Below, one piece after another: positions 8,263 through 14,857 of a DNA stretch of 46,362 nt. Position 1 is the first letter of the stretch; the number at the start of each line of letters is the position of its first letter. The position numbers and the translations under genes are program-made. Below the pieces are notes generated by a model. It was not told where the DNA came from and did no database searches. It saw only the letters and a list, made by a program, of their open reading frames with translations. Source of the DNA: an uncultured Clostridia bacterium (lineage in GTDB: Bacteria; Bacillota; Clostridia; Christensenellales; Borkfalkiaceae); the NCBI GenBank assembly GCA_945949395.1, contig CAMFEK010000010.1, positions 1-46,362 of the forward strand, given 5' to 3'.

Positions 8263-9258
8263 TCAGTCGTTGATGCCCTTTTGAAATTCGTTCATCACGG
8301 GTCGATTGTACAGATCCTGACCCTCGAGGCTAAAGATCGGCTCGTCGTTTTCGTCGTAGCGCACCTTTATCACGTGCGCGTGGCGGTTGTGGTCGAGCAG
8401 GGGGTCGCCCGTAATTTTTTCATAATTGCGGAAGTGGAGCATGCACAGATCCTCTCCCTCTTCTCCCTTCACAAAACAGTTGTGTCCGGGTCCGAACACT
8501 TTCTTTTTTTCGTCGGTGGAAAGGACGGGCTCGTTTCTCTTGAACCAGGAAGTGGGATCGAGCAGATCGCTGTTCTCATCGGCTTTCAGCATACCCATGC
8601 AATACATGGCGCCCGTGGCGGATGCCGAGAAGGTGAGATAAATTTTTCCGTTGTGTTTGAGCACGGAAGGTCCTTCGTTTACCCAAAAATCGATTCTCTC
8701 CCAGTCGTAGTCGGGCGTCGTCAAAAGCACCTGAAGGGAGCCGAGCTTCGTGGGCGTTTGAAGCTCTGCGATGTAAAGGTTGGAGATGCCGAATCTGCCT
8801 CTTACCTTCTCCGCCCAAACGGTGAACCATTTTCCGTTGTTTTCAAAAACGGTCATGTCGAGGGAGAAGTCCTTAAAGGAATAATGATCATCCTCCGCCG
8901 CCTGCATCATGCCCGCTTCCCGCCAAGTTCCCGTCATGGGGTCGTCGCCGTCGCAGACGAGGGCGTAGGGGCGCAGTTCCCAAATGGCGTCCTTTTGCGA
9001 CGCCGCAAAGTAAATGACCCATTGACCCATCACGCGGTGGATCTCGGGTGCCCAAATGTGATAGGACATCTCTCCCGTTTCGTGCTTCACCCAAATGGTG
9101 CGCGCGGGGGCGCTTTCGATGTCGTTGAGGTGCTCCACGCACTTGAGTTCGATTTTATCATAGTTTGGAAAGGTAGCCGTAAAGTAGTACTTTCCTTCGT
9201 ATTTCAGGACGTAAGGGTCAGCCTGTTGCATGACCAAAGGGCTGTTGTATTTTGCCAT
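8263..9258 (-). CDS. Glycoside hydrolase family 43-type protein (copy B)
   Basis: 331 aa, the same length as copy A; the two align from end to end without a gap. The catalytic candidates are at identical positions: D14 in ADPYV, D134 in SLDMTVF and E195 in NEGPSVL. There is no signal peptide. The copies share the ends (YNSPLV at the N terminus, QKGIND at the C terminus) but differ at many internal sites, so the duplication is not recent. AAGAGGT precedes the ATG. Substrate unknown; an arabinan- or xylan-derived oligosaccharide is the family expectation. Own promoter and terminator mean the two copies can be controlled separately. Confidence 0.8.
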   Translation of the reverse strand: MAKYNSPLVMQQADPYVLKYEGKYYFTATFPNYDKIELKCVEHLNDIESAPARTIWVKHETGEMSYHIWAPEIHRVMGQWVIYFAASQKDAIWELRPYALVCDGDDPMTGTWREAGMMQAAEDDHYSFKDFSLDMTVFENNGKWFTVWAEKVRGRFGISNLYIAELQTPTKLGSLQVLLTTPDYDWERIDFWVNEGPSVLKHNGKIYLTFSASATGAMYCMGMLKADENSDLLDPTSWFKRNEPVLSTDEKKKVFGPGHNCFVKGEEGEDLCMLHFRNYEKITGDPLLDHNRHAHVIKVRYDENDEPIFSLEGQDLYNRPVMNEFQKGIND

Positions 9259-9297
9259 AATTTTTTTACCTCTTGTCGAATTACTTGGACCGCTATC

Positions 9298-9326
9298 AGT
9301 TTACTACACTTTGCGGGGGGTGTCAA
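9298..9326 (-). promoter_or_regulatory. Sigma-A-type promoter of GH43 copy B
   Basis: On the minus strand a perfect TTGACA (9326-9321) and TAAACT (9303-9298) lie 17 bp apart. It is divergent from the nrdR promoter. Confidence 0.7.
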
Positions 9327-9400
9327 TATCTTTCTTGAAATTTCATGATGAAAACTTTTGACAGAAGAAATGAAAAATTGAAGAAAAATTTCAAATGGTA

Positions 9401-9429
9401 TTTACAAATGCGAAAAAAAGTGATAAAAT
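9401..9429 (+). promoter_or_regulatory. Sigma-A-type promoter of nrdR-ispG
   Basis: TTTACA (9401-9406) and TAAAAT (9424-9429) with a 17-bp spacer, 37 bases before the nrdR start. Confidence 0.7.
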
Positions 9430-9465
9430 GATAGAAAAGTTTTGGTTCTGTGGAGGTATTTTCCC

Positions 9466-9936
9466 GTGAAGTGTATGTATTGCGGTTGCAACGAGAGCAA
9501 AGTTATCGATTCCCGCTCCGCCGATGAAGATAAGGCTATCAGAAGAAGAAGAGAATGTATTCGGTGCGGTAAGCGATTTACGACTTACGAAACGGTGGAA
9601 AGCTCTACCGTTCTCGTGGTGAAATCCAACGGGATGCGCCAGTCCTTCGACAAGGAAAAGATCAAGCGCGGCATCATCAAGTCTGCCGAAAAGCGTCCCA
9701 TTCCCATGGCGAAGATCGACGAGGTCGTGGACGATATCACCAAGACCATTTACAACAGCATGGAGCAGGAAATTTCCACCAAGGAGATCGGCGAAATGGT
9801 CATGGCGCGGCTGAAAGTTCTCGACGAGGTCGCCTACGTCCGCTACGCCTCCGTCTACCGTTCCTTTAAGGATATCTCTTCCTTTATGGCGGAGCTTCAG
9901 GCGATGATGGACAGCAAAAAGGGCGTAAACGGTTAA
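9466..9936 (+). CDS. nrdR: Transcriptional repressor NrdR
   Basis: 156 aa from a GTG start. The family begins with M-K-C, and here GTG at 9466 gives exactly that, with GGAGG at 9452-9456 in front; the ATG at 9442 would add eight atypical residues. A zinc ribbon is formed by C3, C6, C31 and C34. An ATP-cone domain follows (about 46-136), starting around the VVKSNGMRQSFDKEK stretch. NrdR binds ATP/dATP and represses ribonucleotide reductase genes. No nrd genes lie in this window, so its targets are elsewhere. Confidence 0.95.
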   Translation: MKCMYCGCNESKVIDSRSADEDKAIRRRRECIRCGKRFTTYETVESSTVLVVKSNGMRQSFDKEKIKRGIIKSAEKRPIPMAKIDEVVDDITKTIYNSMEQEISTKEIGEMVMARLKVLDEVAYVRYASVYRSFKDISSFMAELQAMMDSKKGVNG

Positions 9937-9950
9937 AAGGGGAGTCGCGA

Positions 9951-10997
9951 ATGGCAATGACGAAGAGAGTGAAGATCGGTTCTCTCGCCGTGGGCGGCGG
10001 CGAATCGGTCAAGATACAATCGATGACGACGATAAAGACGAGCGACGTGGAAAACAACGTCGCTCAAATTCTCCGCTTGCAGGAGGCGGGGTGCGATATC
10101 GTCCGCGTGTCCGTGCTGGACGAGGCGGACGCTTTGGCGATCAAAGAGATCAAAAAGAGGATCTCCATCCCTTTGGTGGCGGACATTCATTTTTCGGCTT
10201 CGCTCGCCGTCAAGTCGATCGAGAGCGGGGCGGATAAGATCCGCATCAATCCCGGCAACATCGGCGGGGAGGACAAGGTGGCGCTCGTCGCCGCCGCGAT
10301 CAAAGCGAACGGGGTAGCCGTGCGCGTCGGCTCGAATACGGGCAGTATCGAGCCGGAGTATTTCCGAAAATACGGCAGAAGCGAGCGCGCGCTCGTGGAG
10401 AGCGCTTTAAGCAACGTGTCCCTTCTCGAAAAGCACGGCGTTCACGATATCGTCATCTCCGTCAAGGCGAGCGACGTGCCGCTCACCGTGAGGTCGTATA
10501 CCCTTCTTTCCCGAAATACGGATTATCCGTTGCATTTGGGCGTGACGGAGGCGGGCACGGCGGAAATGGGCATCGTCAAGAGCGCGGTCGGGATCGGCTC
10601 GCTCCTGTTAAACGGCATAGGGGATACCATTCGCGTCTCCTTAACGGACGATCCCGTCAAGGAAATCTACGCCGCCAAGAATCTCTTGCGCGCCTGCGGG
10701 TTGGATAAAAATTATGCGGAGGTCGTCTCCTGCCCCACCTGCGGCAGGTGCTCCTGGAACAGCATGGCGCTCGCCGAAAAGGTGAACGCATACGTCAGGA
10801 ACGTGAAAAAGCCCGTCAAGATCGCCGTGATGGGTTGCGTGGTCAACGGTCCCGGCGAGGCGCGCGAAGCCGATCTCGGCATCGCGGGCGGCAAGGGGGA
10901 GTGCGTCGTCTTCAAAAAGGGCGAGGTGTTCAAAAAGGTGAAGATGCAGGACGCGGAAGAAGAATTTTTTCGGGAGTTAAAGGAATTATTATCATGA
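9951..10997 (+). CDS. ispG: 4-hydroxy-3-methylbut-2-enyl diphosphate synthase IspG (GcpE)
   Basis: 348 aa, normal for the short bacterial form. A TIM-barrel N-terminal part carries IQSMTTIKTSD and VADIHF. The C-terminal part carries the [4Fe-4S] ligands C261 and C264 in SCPTC, C296 in MGCVVNGPGE, and the accessory glutamate E303. The enzyme converts MEcPP to HMBPP in the MEP isoprenoid pathway. It follows nrdR by 14 bp and overlaps the next gene by ATGA. The order ispG then polC then rimP is standard in Bacillota. Confidence 0.96.
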   Translation: MAMTKRVKIGSLAVGGGESVKIQSMTTIKTSDVENNVAQILRLQEAGCDIVRVSVLDEADALAIKEIKKRISIPLVADIHFSASLAVKSIESGADKIRINPGNIGGEDKVALVAAAIKANGVAVRVGSNTGSIEPEYFRKYGRSERALVESALSNVSLLEKHGVHDIVISVKASDVPLTVRSYTLLSRNTDYPLHLGVTEAGTAEMGIVKSAVGIGSLLLNGIGDTIRVSLTDDPVKEIYAAKNLLRACGLDKNYAEVVSCPTCGRCSWNSMALAEKVNAYVRNVKKPVKIAVMGCVVNGPGEAREADLGIAGGKGECVVFKKGEVFKKVKMQDAEEEFFRELKELLS

Positions 10998-12520
10998 AAA
11001 CGCAGGAATATTTGAATGAAATACGCAAAAATCCCGGCTTGCGAAACGCGATTTTAAGCAAGATCACGGTGGATGAGAGGAGAAGCAGCGCAGAGTTCTA
11101 TCTCGTGACCGATCGCGCGTATTCGGACGAGGACGAGCGCGAGGCGCTTGCTATCACCAAGCGGTATCTGCCCGATCATACGAACGCGAAGATCAAGATA
11201 TCCAAGCTCGTCGCCGACGCCGACCTCATTCGCGACCGCATTCTCGGCATTTTGAAACAGAAATTCCCCGCGGCGGCGTCCTTCGTGTCGGCAAGGGACG
11301 TCGCGGTGGAAAAGACGGAAAACGGCGCCAACTTCTTTATCGAGATCGGCGCGCAGGAGCAGGGGCTCTTCCGCACGGGGAACATTCTCGACGTCGTGGC
11401 AAAGGAGCTTTCCCGCATCTTTTGCGGTTCGTTTATCGGCAACGTGAGAACGGTGGAGCGGGAGGAGTCGCCCTTCGTTCCGGACAATTCTCTTCCTCCG
11501 CCCGAGTTCGAAGTGCCCATTCGCATCTTTGAAGTGTGCGGCTATCAAGAAATCGACGGCGGCGAAAAGCCCAAGTACGCCACCTATATCGCGGACGTGG
11601 TGGGCAAGAACGACGATCTTACCCTCTGCGGCGAGATCACGGATATGCGCGAGCGGGAGCTCGCTTCCGGCAGAGTCATGTTCACCTTCCATATCAACGA
11701 TAAAACGGGGCTCATGCGCGTGGGCTATTTTGCCAAAAAGCGCACGATCGATAAGGTTCGCGAGCTGAAGGCGGGGGATACCGTCGTGTTCCGCGGCGAT
11801 TATACGGAGTTCAACGGAAATTTGAGCTATACCGCGCGCACGGTCAACCGCGGCAGCTATCCCGAAAACTTCGTGCCCGAGCAAAAACAGGGCAAGGGCG
11901 TTCCCGCCGCCTATAAGGTCGTGCGTCCGGAGCCCTTTTCGGACTACAATCAGTCGGGATTCTTCGACGCGCAGGATATCCCCGCCGCCCTCAAGAAAAG
12001 GGAGTACGTGGTGTACGATATCGAAACCACGGGGCTGAATAACACGGGCGTGGGCGGCAGATTCGATCGGATCATCGAGTTGGGCGCCGTCAAGATAAGA
12101 GGCGGAGAGATCGTGGAAAAGTTCTCCACCTTCGTGGCGCCGGAAGGGCGGTTGAGCGCGGAAATCACCAAGCTCACGGGCATTACGGACGAAATGTTGG
12201 AGGGCGCGCCCCCCGTTTCGGACGTCATCGCGGACTTTTACAAGTTTACGGACGGCTGCGCGCTCGTGGGGCACAACAGCGTGGGGTTCGACTTTAAGTT
12301 TATCAATTATTACGGCAAACAGAACGATTATTATTTTACGAACGAGATGTTTGATACCCTCTTCATGTCGCAGAAGTTCCTGCGTTTGAGCAATCACAAG
12401 CTGAACACCGTCGCCGATTATTACGGCGTGACGTTTAACCATCACCGCGCCTTCGACGACGCGCTCGCTACCGCCAAAATTTTTATCGGAATGCTCAAGG
12501 ACGGCTGCGAGTTGATGTAA
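10994..12520 (+). CDS. PolC-like protein reduced to N-terminal, OB and DnaQ exonuclease domains
   Basis: 508 aa, against about 1,430 for a full PolC. Residues 1-190 resemble the PolC N-terminal region. An OB-fold region covers about 190-300 (ITDMRERELASGRVMFTF). A DnaQ-type exonuclease covers about 335-505: Exo I with D342 and E344 in YDIETTGL, Exo II in LVGHNSVGFDF, Exo III with H484 and D489. The PHP domain that normally brackets the exonuclease and the whole catalytic polymerase part are missing; the frame ends with TAA and a promoter follows. It occupies polC's usual place. It may be a proofreading subunit working with a polymerase encoded elsewhere (inference). The start overlaps the ispG stop. 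Confidence 0.85.
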   Translation: MKTQEYLNEIRKNPGLRNAILSKITVDERRSSAEFYLVTDRAYSDEDEREALAITKRYLPDHTNAKIKISKLVADADLIRDRILGILKQKFPAAASFVSARDVAVEKTENGANFFIEIGAQEQGLFRTGNILDVVAKELSRIFCGSFIGNVRTVEREESPFVPDNSLPPPEFEVPIRIFEVCGYQEIDGGEKPKYATYIADVVGKNDDLTLCGEITDMRERELASGRVMFTFHINDKTGLMRVGYFAKKRTIDKVRELKAGDTVVFRGDYTEFNGNLSYTARTVNRGSYPENFVPEQKQGKGVPAAYKVVRPEPFSDYNQSGFFDAQDIPAALKKREYVVYDIETTGLNNTGVGGRFDRIIELGAVKIRGGEIVEKFSTFVAPEGRLSAEITKLTGITDEMLEGAPPVSDVIADFYKFTDGCALVGHNSVGFDFKFINYYGKQNDYYFTNEMFDTLFMSQKFLRLSNHKLNTVADYYGVTFNHHRAFDDALATAKIFIGMLKDGCELM

Positions 12521-12550
12521 AAAAACTTTTTGGAAAGGTGTGAAAAACGC

Positions 12551-12579
12551 TTGCAAAAGGGAAATGAATTTGCTATACT
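12551..12579 (+). promoter_or_regulatory. Sigma-A-type promoter of the rimP-nusA-infB operon
   Basis: TTGCAA (12551-12556) and TATACT (12574-12579) with a 17-bp spacer. Confidence 0.75.
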
Positions 12580-12605
12580 GTAAGAGTACTTAATAATCAA
12601 GGTTA

Positions 12606-12641
12606 TTGAGAGCGACTTCAAGGAAATTGAGTCGCTCTCAA
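12606..12641 (+). promoter_or_regulatory. Leader hairpin upstream of rimP
   Basis: A perfect 12-bp stem (12606-12617 with 12630-12641, core GAGAGCGACT) encloses a 12-base loop. It lies in the transcribed leader, 23 bases before the rimP start. The following CTTTTG is too poor in T for a convincing terminator. A small AATAA/TTATT inverted repeat precedes it. It could be an attenuator, a protein-binding site or an RNA stabiliser; the sequence does not decide. Confidence 0.6.
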
Positions 12642-12664
12642 ACTTTTGTAAAAAGGAGCTTTTT

Positions 12665-13126
12665 ATGAACTGTAAATCGGTCGAAGAAATTTTATCGGCG
12701 GTACAGGCGATCGCCGACAGAATGGAAATCGAGATCGTGGAAATCGAAGTGAAGGCGCACAAGGATCCGTCCATCACCTTCTACGTGGATAAGGTCGGGG
12801 GAATCGACCTTGACGCGTGCGCGGCGTTCCACGAAGCCATCGACCCCGTGTTGGACGAACTCGATCCCACCTTCGGGCTTCCCTATACGCTCAACGTTTC
12901 CAGCCCCGGCTTGGATCGCCCCTTCAAGACGGCGAGGGATTTTCAGCGCGCCATGGGCGAAAGGGTGGAAATCAAACTGTACGCGCCCGTAAAAGGGAAA
13001 AAGTTCTTTGAAGGGGAACTCAAGGAATACGACGGAAACTCCGTAACCGTGCAGACGGAAAAGGAAACCGTCAAGTTCAATATGACGCAGGTAGCAAAAA
13101 TCAATAAAGCAATCGACTTTGAATAA
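12665..13126 (+). CDS. rimP: Ribosome maturation factor RimP
   Basis: 153 aa, typical. The N-terminal alpha/beta domain (about 1-85) includes the FYVDK strand and the conserved YTLNVSSPGLDRPF block. The C-terminal SH3-like beta barrel (about 86-150) includes FEGELKEYDGNSVTV. RimP binds the 30S subunit and assists its maturation. It is the first gene of the operon that continues with nusA and infB, as in most bacteria. AAAAGGAG precedes the ATG. Autoregulation through the leader hairpin is possible but unproved. Confidence 0.95.
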   Translation: MNCKSVEEILSAVQAIADRMEIEIVEIEVKAHKDPSITFYVDKVGGIDLDACAAFHEAIDPVLDELDPTFGLPYTLNVSSPGLDRPFKTARDFQRAMGERVEIKLYAPVKGKKFFEGELKEYDGNSVTVQTEKETVKFNMTQVAKINKAIDFE

Positions 13127-13153
13127 AAACAAAAGTGATTTAAGGAGAAAAAT

Positions 13154-14239
13154 ATGATCAGTCATGAATTCTTTGCGGCACTCGCAGAATTGGAAAGGGA
13201 AAAGGGCATCAGCGAAGAGCTTTTTATCGAGACGTTCCAGAACGCTCTCGCCTCCGCGTATAAAAAGCAGTTTATCGGCGAAAACGGAGAAGTGGAGGTA
13301 AAGCTCGACCCCGAATCCGGTTCCATACGCTGCTTTAACATTCGCAAGGTCGTTGCGGAAGTCGTGGATAAAAATTCGGAAATTTCCGAGGAAGACGCAC
13401 AGTTTATCAAGCAGGGCAGCAAGGTGGGCGACGTCATCGTGGAAGAGTTTACGCCCAAGGATTTCGGCAGAATCGCGGCGCAGACGGCAAAGCAGGTCAT
13501 TCTGCAAAAGCTGCACGAGACGGAGCGGGATAATACGCTCAGCGAGTTCTCCGATAAAGAGGGCGAGCTCATGGAAGGCGTCGTGAGAAAGATCGACGCG
13601 AAGAAGTGCGTATACGTCGAGATCGGCAACGAGCAGATCGAAGGTATAATGCTCCCTTCCGATCAGGTTCCCGGCGAAAAATACGCCGTCGGCGATACGA
13701 TCAAGGTATACGTCAAGAGAGTGAAGAACGGCGGCAGAAACGCGCAGATCCTCGTTTCCCGCACTGCGCCCGGTCTCGTAAAGAGATTGTTCGAGGAGCA
13801 GGTTCCCGAAATCAAGCAGGGCTCCGTCATCGTGAAGGAGATCTCCCGCGAGGCGGGCAGCCGCACCAAAATGGCGATCTATTCCGAGGATCCCAGAATT
13901 GACGCCGTCGGCGCCTGCGTGGGCGCAAAGGGCGCAAGGGTCAACGCCGTCGTCAAGGAGCTCGGCGGCGAAAAGGTGGATATCATTTTGTGGAGCGAAA
14001 ACGCTCTCGAGTTTATCTCCAAGGCGCTCTCCCCCGCAACGGTCATCTCCGTGACGCAGCTCTCCGGCGAAAAGACGGCTATGGCGGTCGTTCCCGACGA
14101 CAAGCTGTCCCTCGCCATCGGCAGAGACGGTCAGAACGCGCGCTTGGCTGCCCGCCTCACGGGCTGGAAGATCGACGTAAAGAGCAGATCCGCCGCGGAA
14201 AGACTTTACGGGGAACTCCCCGCGGAGAGTCGCGAATAA
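13154..14239 (+). CDS. nusA: Transcription termination/antitermination factor NusA
   Basis: 361 aa, the short Gram-positive form without the C-terminal acidic repeats of proteobacterial NusA. An N-terminal RNA-polymerase-binding domain covers about 1-130, an S1 domain about 135-205 (GVVRKIDAKKCVYVEIG), and two KH domains about 210-345, with VGACVGAKGARV and SLAIGRDGQNARLAARL as the two GXXG-type loops. NusA binds RNA polymerase and modulates pausing, termination and antitermination. AAGGAG lies just ahead of the ATG. Confidence 0.97.
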   Translation: MISHEFFAALAELEREKGISEELFIETFQNALASAYKKQFIGENGEVEVKLDPESGSIRCFNIRKVVAEVVDKNSEISEEDAQFIKQGSKVGDVIVEEFTPKDFGRIAAQTAKQVILQKLHETERDNTLSEFSDKEGELMEGVVRKIDAKKCVYVEIGNEQIEGIMLPSDQVPGEKYAVGDTIKVYVKRVKNGGRNAQILVSRTAPGLVKRLFEEQVPEIKQGSVIVKEISREAGSRTKMAIYSEDPRIDAVGACVGAKGARVNAVVKELGGEKVDIILWSENALEFISKALSPATVISVTQLSGEKTAMAVVPDDKLSLAIGRDGQNARLAARLTGWKIDVKSRSAAERLYGELPAESRE

Positions 14240-14259
14240 GAGGAAAAGAGGGCTAAGGC

Positions 14260-14532
14260 ATGACGAAAACTAAAAAAATACCCATGAGAATGTGTATCGC
14301 CTGTCGCGAAATGAAGGAAAAGGGCAGTATGCTCCGCGTCGTGCGGGGCAAGGAAGGCGAAATCAGTCTCGATTTTTCGGGTAAGGCTTCGGGCAGGGGC
14401 GCTTATATCTGCGACCGCGAGGAGTGCATTGCCAAGCTCAGAAAACAGCGCCTGCTAAACCGAACCTTTGCCTGCGATATCCCCCTTTCCGTGTACGACA
14501 GGATCGAGGAGGAATTCCGTGCAGGCAGATAA
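14260..14532 (+). CDS. ylxR: YlxR-family RNA-binding protein (DUF448)
   Basis: 90 aa. It shows the family signature RMCIACREMKEK near the N terminus, the strand LRVVRGKEG, and the GRGAYIC motif at about 45-51. In Bacillus subtilis the homologue has been reported as an RNase P modulator (RnpM) and nucleoid-associated regulator. It sits between nusA and the L7Ae-like gene as in most Bacillota, and its end overlaps the next start. Confidence 0.9.
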   Translation: MTKTKKIPMRMCIACREMKEKGSMLRVVRGKEGEISLDFSGKASGRGAYICDREECIAKLRKQRLLNRTFACDIPLSVYDRIEEEFRAGR

Positions 14533-14854
14533 AATCGTCGCATATCTCGGCTTCGCGATCAAAAAGGGAAGCGTGATCTTCGGCGTGGACGCCGCCGAGG
14601 CGTACAGGAAGAAAATATTCCTGATCGTTTACGACGAAACGCTTTCGGATAATTCCCGAAAGAGCGCGGAGAAGATTCGCAAAAAACATAAATGCACTAC
14701 GATTCGGTTCAAAGGCATGACTTTGAGCGAAATCGTTTACCGGAACAATTGCAAGTTTGTCGCTCTCACCGACAAGGCGCTCGGCGACGCCATCGAAAAA
14801 AGCTCCGGTCAGTCAGAGAATTATGAAATTTATCCTTGGGAGGAAAAGGAATAA
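14519..14854 (+). CDS. ylxQ: L7Ae/L30e-family RNA-binding protein YlxQ
   Basis: 111 aa from a GTG start at 14519. GAGGA just upstream and the alignment of the following ADKIVAYLGFAIKKGSVIFG block with family N termini support it; the longer ATG-started frame adds 17 atypical residues. It has the L7Ae/Gadd45 fold pattern, with KIFLIVYDETLSDNS and a VALTDKALGDAI segment near the end. Family members bind kink-turn RNA. It overlaps ylxR by 14 bases and leads into infB 3 bases after its stop. Confidence 0.85.
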   Translation: MQADKIVAYLGFAIKKGSVIFGVDAAEAYRKKIFLIVYDETLSDNSRKSAEKIRKKHKCTTIRFKGMTLSEIVYRNNCKFVALTDKALGDAIEKSSGQSENYEIYPWEEKE

Positions 14855-14857
14855 AAT

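Noticed and set aside
11054..12556. 500-codon minus-strand open frame across the PolC-like gene
   Set aside because: Antisense to a gene with clear exonuclease motifs; composition is typical of a shadow frame.
12521..12664. Remnant of the polC polymerase domain
   Set aside because: The 144 bases hold a promoter, a leader hairpin and a ribosome site only; no polymerase-like sequence in any frame.
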